A DNA stretch of 64,000 bases from Thiomicrorhabdus indica (GCF_004293625.1 NZ_CP033040.1:496001-560000); one strand, 5' to 3'; positions 1-9,484 are shown, numbered from the stretch's first letter. Notes: generated from the sequence alone by a model not told the origin. Numbers and translations are program-made.

Positions 1-408
1 CCTGTGAATACCGGAACGATTGGTGTTTACACCGTGACTTACAATGTAAGTGATATGGCAGGAAATAGCGCAGCTCAAGTCACTCGAACGGTTCATGTTG
101 TTGAGCCTGCGGATACCACTGCACCAGTTATTACCTTGTTAGGAGAGCCTTCAGTGACCTTAGAATTAGGTCAAGCTTATACCGATGCTGGTGCGACCGC
201 TTCTGACAACAAGGATGGCGATATTACAGGTCAGATGACAGTAGTCAATCCAGTGGATATTAATACGGTTGGACGCTATGAAGTAACATACGACGTTCGC
301 GATGCGGCAGGTAACCTTGCGGAACAAGTATCAAGAATCGTGAATGTTATTGAGGCCACTAAGCCAGAAAATTGGGGCAGCAATTGGGATGAAATGCACT
401 GGAGTTAA
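1..408 (+). CDS. C-terminal part of an Ig-like (DUF5011/HYR-type) repeat protein
   Basis: The reading frame is open from base 1, so the gene begins before the window and only the last 135 codons are visible. They hold the end of one Ig-like repeat and one complete repeat of about 75 residues, with the signatures APVITLLG, DAGATASDNKDGDIT, GRYEVTYDVRDAAGN and a final VSRIVNV strand. This pattern is typical of bacterial Ig-like domains strung together in secreted or surface proteins. The tail after the last repeat is short and Trp-rich (ENWGSNWDEMHWS) with no LPXTG or membrane anchor. The function of the whole protein cannot be judged from this fragment. Confidence 0.85.
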   Translation, partial: PVNTGTIGVYTVTYNVSDMAGNSAAQVTRTVHVVEPADTTAPVITLLGEPSVTLELGQAYTDAGATASDNKDGDITGQMTVVNPVDINTVGRYEVTYDVRDAAGNLAEQVSRIVNVIEATKPENWGSNWDEMHWS

Positions 409-463
409 TGGTAAAAGTTTATTGGTTGCGTTTTCTTTTTGAAGCGTTAAGCGTAAAAGTTTC

Positions 464-475
464 TACCGGCCGGTA
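464..475. repeat. TACCGGCCGGTA palindrome
   Basis: Exact copy of the window-wide palindrome, 56 bp after the stop of the Ig-like gene in a convergent intergenic region. Confidence 0.9.
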
Positions 476-543
476 AGTTTATTGCGTTGAGAGAAGCGCT
501 TTAAGTTTATGCCAAAAAGTAGATCAATTTTCTGTATGAAAAT

Positions 544-663
544 AAATTTTAGCCCAACTTTGCGAAGGCTGAAGGCAAGCAATAAATTGTTTAAGCGCCG
601 AGAGTGATTGTTGGACTAAATCAAGTGAGCTTGGCTATTTTTTCTTGGCTTTTTGCCAAGCTC
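544..663. other. Intergenic region with two imperfect inverted repeats
   Basis: The 321 bases between the Ig-like gene and the SIMPL gene hold no credible ORF. Two inverted repeats are visible: TTTAGcCCAAC near 548 pairs with GTTGGaCTAAA near 609-620, and GAGCTTGGC (627-635) pairs exactly with GCCAAGCTC (655-663). The second could be a terminator for either converging gene, but neither side has a clean T-run. Confidence 0.4.
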
Positions 664-729
664 TGAGCTTAATGCTAAAGCCATAAATCAAAATCTAGCT
701 TTACCCATTACATCTCTGCCCGTCCAAAT

Positions 730-1467
730 TTATGGACTTAAAAGTAGGCTTCCTGTTATGCGAACACGTACGTCACTGTTACCTTGTTCTTGGTAAGGTG
801 CCGAGCTTGAGGCGACACGTGCTTCCATGACCATTGGTGTTTTGTAACGAACAACTGGTGCGCTTGCATGTGGTTGGATGTCTGTCTTGATTAAGCGATA
901 GTTTTGATGTCCAAACCCTTTTGCAATTACTGAAGCTTTTGCCTGATAACCCTCGATCACTGTTTTTAACAGAGTGGCTTCTGCCTTTTGGCGTTTCTCA
1001 TTACTTAATGTGAAGCTCATTGATTGAAAGGCTAAAGGTTGTTGTAACTGAGTTAATACTTTGTCCAAGTTTGCATCCGTTTTAGCGGACAGTGTGAGTG
1101 TTTGTTGACCCCGCCAATGAGAGATTACCCGGTTTTTGCCATAGACCGGTGATACCTGATAATTACCCGTCTGCAAAGATTCGACATCGGCATTCTGCAA
1201 AATGGTTTTGGCTTTTTGCATCATTTTGTTGATTTTAAGGCTGACATCAGCGGAACTTTCACCTTCTGCAATGGCAGCGAATTGTAACTCCATCAAATCG
1301 TTTTCCAGTTGCATGACTTCTTCATACGAAAAATTCACTTGATGACCGGCCGGCAAACTTTCGTTAGCGATAACTGGTGTACTCAAAGTGCCAATAAGTA
1401 GTGCGACAAATAAGTGGTTTGTCACTTTGAGCTTTTGTAAATGGGGTTTGATGAATTGAAATTGCAT
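730..1467 (-). CDS. SIMPL-domain (DUF541) periplasmic protein
   Basis: The 245-residue product starts with a signal peptide: a basic N-terminus, a hydrophobic stretch LFVALLIGTL and a likely cleavage after VIANE near residue 35. The rest resembles the SIMPL/DUF541 family: the segment QNADVESLQTGNYQVSPVY, a second β-rich part with KTVIEGYQAKASVIAKGFGHQ, and a C-terminal VRVRITGSLLL strand. Family members are periplasmic or outer-membrane-associated proteins of largely unknown role. The start is supported by GAGGAAC about 8 bases upstream. Codons 41-43 contain the variant palindrome GCCGGCCGGT read as Pro-Ala-Gly. The gene appears monocistronic, divergent from the MFS gene. Confidence 0.8.
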   Translation of the reverse strand: MQFQFIKPHLQKLKVTNHLFVALLIGTLSTPVIANESLPAGHQVNFSYEEVMQLENDLMELQFAAIAEGESSADVSLKINKMMQKAKTILQNADVESLQTGNYQVSPVYGKNRVISHWRGQQTLTLSAKTDANLDKVLTQLQQPLAFQSMSFTLSNEKRQKAEATLLKTVIEGYQAKASVIAKGFGHQNYRLIKTDIQPHASAPVVRYKTPMVMEARVASSSAPYQEQGNSDVRVRITGSLLLSP

Positions 1468-1614
1468 ACCCGTTCCTCATTAATCAAAATATTAATTTTC
1501 AGTATACGTTAATAGACGCATTTAAAAGTGAGTTAACGTGAATTTTATGGGGTGAATTTTTAATAGAGCGTGACTTTCTATTCGATGGCTTTTTCTCCTT
1601 TGAATTCTATTCGT

Positions 1615-1620
1615 TATAAT
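1615..1620 (+). promoter_or_regulatory. -10 element of the MFS-ssb promoter
   Basis: An exact TATAAT lies 60 bases before the MFS start codon; no good -35 hexamer is seen at 16-18 bases spacing, so the assignment is tentative. Confidence 0.45.
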
Positions 1621-1680
1621 AGCGGCCTTAATTTTCGAATGTTCGGATAAACCGAGCGTAAAACACCATAGGCAACTTAT

Positions 1681-3105
1681 ATGTCCATTCCTCAACCCGA
1701 TTCAATGACTCCAGTCGAGCGTCGAGCTGCTTTTTCTATTGCGGGCATTTTCTCGACTCGAATGCTTGGCCTTTTTATGGTTTTTCCGGTCTTTGCACTC
1801 TTTGCAGAGAAAGAGTTTGAAAATATTACTGGTACGCAAATCGGGATTGCTATTGGGGTTTACGGCTTAACTCAGGCTTTGTTACAAGTGCCATTTGGTA
1901 TGTTGTCCGATAAGTTTGGCCGCAAACCTTTGATTATGGTCGGCATGATAATTTTCATGATTGGATCTCTGATTTGTGCGGTGGCTGATTCAATCGAAAT
2001 GATGATTATTGGTCGGGCGCTTCAGGGAATGGGCGCTGTTGCGGCGGTATTAATGGCCTCTGTAGCGGATTTGGTTCGCGAACAATATCGCCTTCGAGCT
2101 ATGTCGATTGTTGGTATGACCATTGGTTTGTCATTTACCTTGTCATTGGTTGCTGGGCCATTGTTGGATGCGTGGATTGGTGTGCGTGGTATTTTTTGGG
2201 TGATTGCAGGCCTCTCGATTCTTGGTATGGTGCTCGTGTGGTTTGCACTGCCTAAAATCGAAAATCAGTCTTTCCAGCGTGAAGCACAAACCGATGTGAC
2301 GCAGTTTTCTGATGTATTAAAACATCCGCAATTACTTCGATTGGATTTGGGAGTGTTTGTTCTACACGCAATTTTGACGGCCATGTTTGTTGTTATGCCG
2401 TTAATTTTGCGTGATTCAGCAGAGTTACCTTCAGTTGAACATTGGTATATCTATTTACCAGTCATGTTGTTGTCGTTCGTGTTAATGGTACCGTTTATTA
2501 TTCAAGCAGAAAGCAAAGGTCGTATGAAACCAGTGTTTTTGGGCGCGATTGCGGCAATTATGTTGATGCAATTGGCATTTATTGGTGTTGACTTAAATTT
2601 CTGGAGCTTGTTTGTTTTATTGCTGATTTTCTTCACTGCGTTTAATTTGCTTGAGGCGAGTTTGCCTTCTTTGGTGGTGAAATTGTCACCGGCCGATAAG
2701 AAAGGTACGGCCAGTGGTGTTTATTCAACCAGTCAGTTTATTGGTGCAGCGATCGGTGGTGCGCTAGGGGGTTATCTGTACCAGCATTATGGTTATAATG
2801 GGGTGTTTGCATTAACCGCGATTTTGGGAATGGTTTGGCTGTTGGCTGCTAGTTCAATGGAAAAGCCTATGCCATTGAGTATTGCGTCTGTTCCGCTTGG
2901 TCATGTGGAGTGTGATGAGATTGAAGCGTTGGAAAAACGCTTGTTAGAGTTTGATGGAATTTATGAGGCGGTGATTTTGGTTGAGGAGAATCGAGCTTAT
3001 TTCAAAATCGACCGCAAAAAATTGGATGAGGTCACTCTAATCGATTATATTGAAAAGAGTAATGAGTCTTTAGTACGGAGAGAAGGTCAGTTATGCGAGG
3101 CATAA
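1681..3105 (+). CDS. MFS transporter, YajR-like, with C-terminal YAM-type domain
   Basis: The 474-residue protein is a major facilitator with about twelve membrane segments in residues 15-395. The loop between helices 2 and 3 carries the MFS signature [13 protein letters not shown] (about residues 77-89), and [14 protein letters not shown] follows helix 4. After the last helix comes a soluble domain of about 70 residues ([21 protein letters not shown]...[11 protein letters not shown]), matching in position and style the ferredoxin-like YAM domain of E. coli YajR. The substrate is unknown; YajR relatives are proton-driven drug/H+ antiporter-like proteins. The gene overlaps ssb by 13 bases, so the two are probably cotranscribed. 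Confidence 0.85.
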   Translation: MSIPQPDSMTPVERRAAFSIAGIFSTRMLGLFMVFPVFALFAEKEFENITGTQIGIAIGVYGLTQALLQVPFGMLSDKFGRKPLIMVGMIIFMIGSLICAVADSIEMMIIGRALQGMGAVAAVLMASVADLVREQYRLRAMSIVGMTIGLSFTLSLVAGPLLDAWIGVRGIFWVIAGLSILGMVLVWFALPKIENQSFQREAQTDVTQFSDVLKHPQLLRLDLGVFVLHAILTAMFVVMPLILRDSAELPSVEHWYIYLPVMLLSFVLMVPFIIQAESKGRMKPVFLGAIAAIMLMQLAFIGVDLNFWSLFVLLLIFFTAFNLLEASLPSLVVKLSPADKKGTASGVYSTSQFIGAAIGGALGGYLYQHYGYNGVFALTAILGMVWLLAASSMEKPMPLSIASVPLGHVECDEIEALEKRLLEFDGIYEAVILVEENRAYFKIDRKKLDEVTLIDYIEKSNESLVRREGQLCEA

Positions 3106-3695
3106 ACAAAGTAATTTTAGTAGGTACATTAGGTGCAGATCCTGATGTGAAATATGCGGCTAATGGAAATGCCATCGCCAATTTAAGCGTTGCAACTTCG
3201 GAAGAGTGGAATGACAAAAATACCGGGCAGAAACAGCAAAAGACTGAATGGCACCGTGTTTCCATGTTTGGTAAATTGGCTGAAATCGCTGGACAATATC
3301 TTCGTAAAGGGTCTCAAGTATATCTAGAAGGTAAATTGCAAACACGAAAGTGGCAAGATCAGAATGGTCAAGACCGCTACACGACCGAAGTGGTGATTTC
3401 TGGTTTTGACGGTACTATGCAGATGCTAGGTGGTGGTAACCGCGGCGGTGATGCGCCTTATGACAATAACCAAGGGTTTGGTCAGCAGCAAGGAATGAAC
3501 AACCAACCGATGGGTGGTGGGATGAATCAGGCTCCTCAGCAATCAATGGGTAATCAGGGCAACCAAGGTGGTCAACAAATGCCTCCGCAGGGTGGTTTTC
3601 CTCCACAAAATCAAGGTATGGGGCAAACACAACCTATGCAGCCAAGCCCAGCGCCGGCTATCAATGATTTTGAAGATGATAATGTTCCATTTTAA
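3093..3695 (+). CDS. ssb: Single-stranded DNA-binding protein
   Basis: The 200-residue product has an OB-fold in residues 1-110 with family hallmarks [26 protein letters not shown] and [12 protein letters not shown] long Gly/Gln/Asn/Met/Pro-rich linker follows, and the conserved acidic tip FEDDNVPF ends the protein; that tip recruits replication and repair partners. SSB binds ssDNA as a tetramer. The linker is longer than in E. coli (total 178 residues). The ribosome site GGAGAGAAGG lies inside the end of the MFS gene. A strong terminator follows 38 bases after the stop. Confidence 0.97.
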   Translation: MRGINKVILVGTLGADPDVKYAANGNAIANLSVATSEEWNDKNTGQKQQKTEWHRVSMFGKLAEIAGQYLRKGSQVYLEGKLQTRKWQDQNGQDRYTTEVVISGFDGTMQMLGGGNRGGDAPYDNNQGFGQQQGMNNQPMGGGMNQAPQQSMGNQGNQGGQQMPPQGGFPPQNQGMGQTQPMQPSPAPAINDFEDDNVPF

Positions 3696-3733
3696 CCATC
3701 ACAATAATTATTATTTTTGATAAAGATGCTAAG

Positions 3734-3757
3734 AACCCCGTAATTACGGGGTTTTTT
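3734..3757 (+). terminator. Rho-independent terminator after ssb
   Basis: A perfect palindromic stem, AACCCCGTAA / TTACGGGGTT, followed by a T-run. Confidence 0.9.
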
Positions 3758-4125
3758 GTGTCTGTAGAAAACCTATGCAGGAAGTAGGGTTCAGTAAAAT
3801 ATTTAAGAAATAACGGCAAGATAGGGCTCAGTTATGGTGTTAGGCAGCTTTAGCTTATGACAAATAAAAACTTTATATTTGTTATTCCTACAGATTTGTA
3901 TAGGGTGTTTCTTAGGTTGCTGTAAAAAATTGTTTTTTAAGGATATTTAAGTATTGCATAGTTAGGGTTTGTGTACTGAAAAATAAGTTAGATAGGTTTG
4001 TTTATATTAAAAAAGTATTCGGTTTTTAGATTAGTAAAATTCAATTTATTTATCTATAGATTTAAGTAATCAATTTAGGCGGCGATTTAACTTAAACTTC
4101 TAAAAAAATATTGGAAGTATTCGAT
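3758..4125 (+). other. AT-rich leader region of the chemoreceptor gene
   Basis: About 370 bases with no ORF of note. The stretch is strongly AT-rich. The segment near 4065-4090 (TTAAGTAATC... then GCGATTTA) vaguely resembles a flagellar sigma-28 promoter but does not match well enough to call. Confidence 0.3.
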
Positions 4126-6654
4126 ATGAAAAATAAGTCTCTTAAAACAAAAATTATCGTGATTGCATCGGCAATTGGTGGGTTAGTTGCGGTTATCATC
4201 GCAATAACGCTTTATCTTAATAACGTGGTGCCACTAAAAGAAAAAGTCTCAAAAGAGCTTATTTCAAATATGGAGTCTTTTGTAGAAACGCAAATTTTTC
4301 AAAAAGTCCAAGGTGGCATTATGGGAGCCACTGCGGTGGCGATTGACCCTCGGGTTGCTGAAGCTCTTGCTATAGAAGAAAGAGGGGATTTATTAAAGCG
4401 GTTTGCAAAGATTCGAGATCAATATAAAGGGCAAACGAATTATAAAAATATTCAAACGCAGTTAATCACCGCTGATGGACGTTCCTTAATCAAGTCGTGG
4501 GAACTTGATAGTTATGGTCAAAACCTTGCAAACAGCCCACTTGTTCAGAAGTTGATAAATGAAAAGCAAGCCTTTGGTTCCCTTGCAGTTGGCGCTTTAG
4601 GGGTATCAATTATTGCAATGTCTCCGGTGCTTGAAGGCGATGAGTTTTTAGGTGGAATTGCCATGATTCAGGGACTGGCCTCCGTTCGAAAAAACTTTAC
4701 AGCACAAACCGGTGGAGAGTGGCTTCTGCTTGTTGACCGTGAATATATAAGCGACAAATATGGAGAAATGCCTGTCATTGAGAAAAACACCTCTTTTAAT
4801 GAACGATTTATTGTTGCGAATGATCGGTGGTTTAAAGAAGACGTCATAAACTTGGTCAAAAGTAATTATCAACAAACAACGGGAATCAATCAAAATATCT
4901 ATTTTCATCATCAAAAAATCATAATTGATTTACCTGCCATGGATGAGACAAACCAACCATTTGGTCGCCATATCTTTGTCATGGATGAAAAAGAGTACTA
5001 TGGTCCAATTAATGAAGCTATGAATTCAGCTTTGATTGCCATTATAGGTATCGTGCTAGGTATTTTCCTCTTAACGACCGTGCTGGTGGTTGTTTTTAGT
5101 AAGATTGTCATCAATCCTTTGATCAATATGCAAAGTTCTATTAAAAAGATTGTTTCGACTGGAAATTTTGATATCAGAAATTCGGTTGAATCGGAAGATG
5201 AAATTGGTCAGACTTCTGAAGCTTTGAATTCATTACTCCATCAGATAAGCATCATCATTAAAGATTCAAACATAGCCGTCAAGGCAATTTCTGAAGGTGA
5301 TTTTTCGAAAATAATCGATGGAACCTATGCAGGTAACTTGGCTGAACTTCAAGAAGGGATTAATTCAAGTGTAACGAATATCGATTCTGTCATACAGCAA
5401 ATTTCTAAAGTCATTCATGCAATGAAAGTAGCTGATTTCAATATTTCAATTGAAAACAATACAAAAGGTCAGTTCTTCGAAATCTTGAAAGATTCGGAAC
5501 AAGCGATTAATTCCACCAATAACATTATTTCTGAGATTAATCTTGTGATGGAAAGTATGCAGAAAGGTGATTTCTCATTAAGAGTATCAATTGACGCGAG
5601 CGGAGAATTAAATACGCTAAAAGAGCATATAAATCAGTCAATGGATTCACTAAACAGTGCGATTCAAGAAATTTCTTCAGTTGCCTCTTCTATGAGTCAA
5701 GGAGATTTAACTCGTACTGTCAATAATGAATATCATGGAGAACTTAGTGCTCTCAAAGAGGCGATGAATCTATCTCTTGAAAAACTGGGTGAAAGTATTG
5801 GTTTGGCAATCAGTTCGGCAAATATTGTGACCAGTGAGGCTGAAAAGGTCTCTTTGGGTGCGGATAATTTAAATACTCGTTTACAGCAGCAAGCGTCTGC
5901 TGTAGAGCAAACTTCTGCAACGATGGAACAAATGAACTCAGCGGTTCAGAATAACACCGAAACGACTGATAGCGTTGCAAAAGTCATGCAAAAAGTTCAA
6001 GGCCAAGCGAATGAAGCGGCTCAAATTATGAAGTCGACAATTGATTCGATGGATAGTATCCAAGAGTCTAGTCAGCAAATCTCTGAAATTGTCACCTTGA
6101 TTGATAGCATCTCTTTCCAGACAAATTTATTGGCTTTAAATGCTGCTGTGGAAGCTGCAAGAGCAGGAGAGCATGGTAGAGGTTTTGCTGTGGTGGCGAG
6201 TGAAGTAAGAAGTTTGGCTCAAAAGTCAGCAGATGCAGCGAAAGATATCAAAAATTTAATTGATTCGAGTGTGCAGAGAGTGAGTCAAGGAAGCGTATTA
6301 GCTAGTCAGTCAGGTGATGCTATTAAGCAAATCACGGCTTCAATTGAAGAGGTGAGTAATATGATTTACCAAGTAAATACTGCCTCTCATGAGCAAGCTC
6401 AGGGTATTGGTCAGGTACACAATGCAATCAATGAAATTGATTCCGCAACACAAGAGAATGCTGCGCTTGTTGAGCAAACCTCAAGCTCAACATCTCATAT
6501 GACGCAACAGGCCGTAGAACTCAAACAGAATATGGAGTTATTTAAAACCGTTTCTTCATTGCCAGACAGAACAACTACCCAAAAAGCTTTAGTGACGAAC
6601 AAGGATAAAATGCTTAAGCTTGAGAAACCATCTGATTCGTGGTCAGATTTTTAA
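4126..6654 (+). CDS. Methyl-accepting chemotaxis protein with large periplasmic sensor
   Basis: The 842-residue chemoreceptor has an N-terminal membrane helix (IASAIGGLVAVIIAITLYL), a periplasmic sensor of roughly 270 residues resembling a double Cache domain, and a second helix (IAIIGIVLGIFLLTTVLVVVF). HAMP-like segments follow, at least three of them repeating the pattern GDFS/GDLT with regular spacing. The signalling hairpin [20 protein letters not shown] (about 660-680) is the contact for CheA/CheW. The start chosen is the ATG at 4126, preceded by GGAAG at the right distance; a TTG at 4111 is open in frame but lies before this ribosome site. The protein ends in SWSDF, which fits the WxxF pattern of CheR-tethering pentapeptides. 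The ligand is unknown. Confidence 0.92.
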   Translation: MKNKSLKTKIIVIASAIGGLVAVIIAITLYLNNVVPLKEKVSKELISNMESFVETQIFQKVQGGIMGATAVAIDPRVAEALAIEERGDLLKRFAKIRDQYKGQTNYKNIQTQLITADGRSLIKSWELDSYGQNLANSPLVQKLINEKQAFGSLAVGALGVSIIAMSPVLEGDEFLGGIAMIQGLASVRKNFTAQTGGEWLLLVDREYISDKYGEMPVIEKNTSFNERFIVANDRWFKEDVINLVKSNYQQTTGINQNIYFHHQKIIIDLPAMDETNQPFGRHIFVMDEKEYYGPINEAMNSALIAIIGIVLGIFLLTTVLVVVFSKIVINPLINMQSSIKKIVSTGNFDIRNSVESEDEIGQTSEALNSLLHQISIIIKDSNIAVKAISEGDFSKIIDGTYAGNLAELQEGINSSVTNIDSVIQQISKVIHAMKVADFNISIENNTKGQFFEILKDSEQAINSTNNIISEINLVMESMQKGDFSLRVSIDASGELNTLKEHINQSMDSLNSAIQEISSVASSMSQGDLTRTVNNEYHGELSALKEAMNLSLEKLGESIGLAISSANIVTSEAEKVSLGADNLNTRLQQQASAVEQTSATMEQMNSAVQNNTETTDSVAKVMQKVQGQANEAAQIMKSTIDSMDSIQESSQQISEIVTLIDSISFQTNLLALNAAVEAARAGEHGRGFAVVASEVRSLAQKSADAAKDIKNLIDSSVQRVSQGSVLASQSGDAIKQITASIEEVSNMIYQVNTASHEQAQGIGQVHNAINEIDSATQENAALVEQTSSSTSHMTQQAVELKQNMELFKTVSSLPDRTTTQKALVTNKDKMLKLEKPSDSWSDF

Positions 6655-6794
6655 ATGAACGCAAGCTAAGGCAGTTGAGTGAACGAAGTTTGCTTGAAAG
6701 TACTTTAACGACCTTGGCTGTGCTTTTCAGACCAAGCCGTTTAAGTGAACTTTTTAAAAAGTACTTAACAAGAGGCTCTTGCTTTAATGGAATT

Positions 6795-6806
6795 TACCGG
6801 CCGGTA
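6795..6806. repeat. TACCGGCCGGTA palindrome
   Basis: Exact copy between the chemoreceptor and the LuxR-type gene, which converge; it lies 21 bases beyond the stop of the latter. Upstream (6690-6770) are imperfect repeats built from AAAGTACTT and CCTTGGCT/CCAAGCCG. Confidence 0.9.
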
Positions 6807-6827
6807 GAATTTTGATTGTTTCTCAAC

Positions 6828-7490
6828 TCACAAGACACTATTGCTAGTTTGTTTGTGAAATAGATGGATTGCTTCAATCCCAGAACTGACCCCCATTTTT
6901 TTATAGAGTCGATTGCGGTGAGTTTTAATGGTATTTTCGGCAATAAAAAGTTTTTCGGCCATTTGGTTAATAGAATAGCCGTTTACCAGATAATGCAATA
7001 TCTGCTTTTCGCGGATCGTCAATTCAAACTCGCGGCTTAATTGGGTTAAATCAGCGCCTTTGCGCATTTGAGTGATAATCTCAAACTGTTCACGCGAGAA
7101 CCAAAAAGAGCCTTGGTCTATTTTTTCAATCCCTTGTTGCACTAATCCATTTGACATTTCTTTGGTGAATACGCCTTTGACAATAAACCGTTTGATTAAT
7201 TGGCTGATGTCTGTCTCGGGTTCTATAAACAAGGCGACGTGTGCATCATTTAATCGAATCTGCAATTCATCGATAATTTTCGTGCTGTTTTTGACTTCTC
7301 CAGCCGGTACTTCAAAAATAATTAGATCGTCATCATTAAATTTTAGGCTTCGGTCATAGGTCGAGAAGATGACCGGCGTTTCAAAGCTCAATTTGAGTGT
7401 GTTTAAAAAGTTTTGTGCCGCTGGTGTAAGGTCGGATAGAAAATAGATGCGTGAAAAACTTTGTAGAGTGGTTTGTTGAACCTGAAACAT
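6828..7490 (-). CDS. LuxR-family transcriptional regulator with atypical N-terminal domain
   Basis: The 220-residue protein ends in a clear LuxR/FixJ helix-turn-helix (about 150-215): LTIREKQILHYLVNGYSINQMAEKLFIAENTIKTHRNRLYKKMGV. The N-terminal 130 residues look like a response-regulator fold (IYFLSDLTP, LIIFEVPAG, VALFIEPETD, GVFTKE) but the usual acidic pair and phospho-Asp environment are not convincing, as in CsgD-like regulators. The ATG at 7490 is taken as start; a TTG directly before it is equally open. The regulator diverges from the unknown gene at 7641. Targets are unknown. Confidence 0.8.
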   Translation of the reverse strand: MFQVQQTTLQSFSRIYFLSDLTPAAQNFLNTLKLSFETPVIFSTYDRSLKFNDDDLIIFEVPAGEVKNSTKIIDELQIRLNDAHVALFIEPETDISQLIKRFIVKGVFTKEMSNGLVQQGIEKIDQGSFWFSREQFEIITQMRKGADLTQLSREFELTIREKQILHYLVNGYSINQMAEKLFIAENTIKTHRNRLYKKMGVSSGIEAIHLFHKQTSNSVL

Positions 7491-7640
7491 CAATCAGTTC
7501 TCGTTTTACTGTGAATTATGCGAGCAATTATAACAAAGTATCATAATATTTAATGACTTCGATAAGGGTGTTACAGTGCTTTCAAAATTCACTAAACTTT
7601 GGCTGAAATTTGCCGCTATAAGTGACAGAGGTATGAATTT

Positions 7641-8213
7641 ATGGCAAAGAAAATCAGTAAAAAAATTGAGGTCACACCCGCACTCAAGTACTTTTTTGCA
7701 AAGTTAGAGAAAGAAAATAGTCGGTACGAAAGTGAGCTTGAGCGTATTGAAGAAGAGAGCCTCTTGCCAATTGATGAGATTGAGGCATTTGTTCGTGCGC
7801 TAAAAACTCAAAATATCTTTATTCATACTGTTGGGTTATCTGGAAAACGCGAGTCAACCATCTTAAGTAAAGCAATTTTCAGCTTAAATAAAATCATTAA
7901 AATTTATTACAGTACGAGTTTTGATGAGCATGACACCGGTTTTATTCGTGTGCGATCTGACTTGGAAGAACGAACAATTGTGGTTGAGCGTTTACACGGT
8001 TTTCGACCAAAAGCAGAAACCATGTATCAGAGTTCTGATCAATGTCATGTCATTCGCTATTTAACGAAATGGTTAATTCAACGGATTGACTGGACGAAAA
8101 CGAAGCTGTCTACGCTGGAAATTTACTCGATCTATCAAGCGGTGATAGAGGAGGAACGTCAAGAAGAGTTGTTTGAAGAAGACAATTGGATGGAACACGA
8201 AAACGTGCACTAA
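7641..8213 (+). CDS. Hypothetical protein, highly charged, no family recognised
   Basis: I do not recognise this 190-residue protein. It starts with a Lys-rich segment (MAKKISKKIEV), continues with an acidic helix (KLEKENSRYESELERIEEES), has a central mixed α/β part (FIHTVGLSGKRESTILSKAIF, then IIKIYYSTSFDEHDTGFIRV, then RTIVVERLHGFRPKAE) and ends in an acidic helix. There is no signal peptide or membrane segment, so it is probably cytoplasmic. Codon use and the AGG ribosome site at a suitable distance support real translation. It diverges from the LuxR-type regulator, and its own downstream side carries a small palindrome array. Confidence 0.75.
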   Translation: MAKKISKKIEVTPALKYFFAKLEKENSRYESELERIEEESLLPIDEIEAFVRALKTQNIFIHTVGLSGKRESTILSKAIFSLNKIIKIYYSTSFDEHDTGFIRVRSDLEERTIVVERLHGFRPKAETMYQSSDQCHVIRYLTKWLIQRIDWTKTKLSTLEIYSIYQAVIEEERQEELFEEDNWMEHENVH

Positions 8214-8243
8214 GTTTGTAAAATGCTTTGATTTTATAAGAAG

Positions 8244-8292
8244 ATTTACCGGCCGGTAGAGATTTACCGGCCGGTAGAGATTTAGCGGCCAG
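8244..8292. repeat. Two tandem TACCGGCCGGTA palindromes plus a decayed third unit
   Basis: An 18-bp unit (GATTTACCGGCCGGTAGA) is present twice in direct tandem with palindromes at 8247-8258 and 8265-8276. A third unit GATTTAGCGGCCAGT at 8279-8293 differs at two palindrome positions. The array lies between converging genes, 33 bases after the stop of the unknown gene. Confidence 0.9.
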
Positions 8293-8327
8293 TTTTTGTT
8301 TGTAGCAAGTTGATATCGGATAGAGCT

Positions 8328-9305
8328 TTAGTGAGTGCGATGAACCGCGAGGTCCGCTAAGCTTTTAAGAGCTTCTTTAAGTTCTGATGCCTCTAGAGAA
8401 GCTAAAGCAGATTTGGCTTTTTCTGCTTCACTTTGTGCCAATTTCTGCGTGTAGGCAATGGCACCACTATTTTTGATGATGGCAGTGACTTCTTCTAAAC
8501 GTTCAGCGCCGTCTTTTTCAATGGCTTCACGAATGATTTGTTTCTCATTGTCGTTGCCATTTTGCAACACATAAATTAGCGGTAGCGTAGGTTTGCCTTC
8601 CGCCAAATCATCGCCAACGTTTTTACCAAGTTCTTCCTCATCTGCCAAATAATCCAACGCATCATCGATTAATTGGAAAGCTGCTCCAAGATGACGACCG
8701 TATAAAACAAACGCTTCTTCTAAATCTGTCCGGCCGGTAAGGATTGGGCCCATTTGAGTTGCGGCCTCAAACAGTTTTGCGGTTTTACGGTGAATGACCT
8801 CCATGTAGCGTTCTTCGGTCGTGTCTGCATCATGAATGTTCAGTAGTTGTAGCACTTCGCCTTCAGCAATGACGTTCGTTGCCTCCGACATGACTTGCAT
8901 AATACGCATAATCCCCGGTTCAACCATCATTTCAAAAGAGCGAGAGTACAGGAAGTCACCGACTAAAACGCTGGCAGCATTCCCCCATACCTCGTTGGCC
9001 GTTTGATTGCCTCGGCGCGTATCGGATTCATCGACAACATCATCGTGTAATAACGTCGAGGTGTGGATAAATTCAATGACTGCAGCCATGGTAAGATGGT
9101 CGGTGCCTTGATAACCACAGGCGCGAGCGCTGAGTAAGACCAGTAGAGGTCGCAAACGTTTGCCACCACTATTAATAATGTAGTGACCAATTTGATTAAT
9201 CAGAACAACATCTGATGAAAGACGGTTTAAAATTAGTTGGTCAACCGCGTCAATATCGTCTGCAATCAGTGCGCGAATTTCTTTTAGGGTCATAAGACTT
9301 GTCAT
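8328..9305 (-). CDS. ispB: Polyprenyl (octaprenyl) diphosphate synthase
   Basis: The 325-residue protein is a trans-prenyltransferase that elongates farnesyl diphosphate with isopentenyl diphosphate to make the quinone side chain. The first Asp-rich motif is LLHDDVVDESDTRRG (about 88-102) and the second is QLIDDALDY (about 216-224); both bind Mg-diphosphate. GGKRLRP near residue 48 binds isopentenyl diphosphate. Length and the divergent position next to rplU-rpmA match ispB of other gammaproteobacteria. Chain length cannot be read from the sequence with certainty. A second in-frame ATG four codons in is possible. Positions 8729-8739 hold a variant palindrome (TCCGGCCGGTA). Confidence 0.92.
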   Translation of the reverse strand: MTSLMTLKEIRALIADDIDAVDQLILNRLSSDVVLINQIGHYIINSGGKRLRPLLVLLSARACGYQGTDHLTMAAVIEFIHTSTLLHDDVVDESDTRRGNQTANEVWGNAASVLVGDFLYSRSFEMMVEPGIMRIMQVMSEATNVIAEGEVLQLLNIHDADTTEERYMEVIHRKTAKLFEAATQMGPILTGRTDLEEAFVLYGRHLGAAFQLIDDALDYLADEEELGKNVGDDLAEGKPTLPLIYVLQNGNDNEKQIIREAIEKDGAERLEEVTAIIKNSGAIAYTQKLAQSEAEKAKSALASLEASELKEALKSLADLAVHRTH

Positions 9306-9413
9306 AAGACTCTTTTAGCTTGTGGCGAATTTATTCAAAATAAGGGTCACTATTTTAGACTGAAACCCTGATTCTGACCAGTTGGATATGCGATTCATTC
9401 AAAGCCGTATTTT

Positions 9414-9425
9414 GACCGGCCGGTA
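9414..9425. repeat. GACCGGCCGGTA palindrome
   Basis: Copy with the exact 10-bp core in the divergent ispB/rplU region, 60 bases upstream of the rplU -35 element. Confidence 0.9.
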
Positions 9426-9484
9426 ATCCTTGCCTGAAGCTCGCAAGTGTTTGAAAACTATTTGAATTTATTTTGTTTTTGGCG

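Noticed and set aside
4060-4125. Sigma-28 promoter for the chemoreceptor
   Set aside because: Only a partial match (GCGATTTA) and no TAAA at the required spacing.
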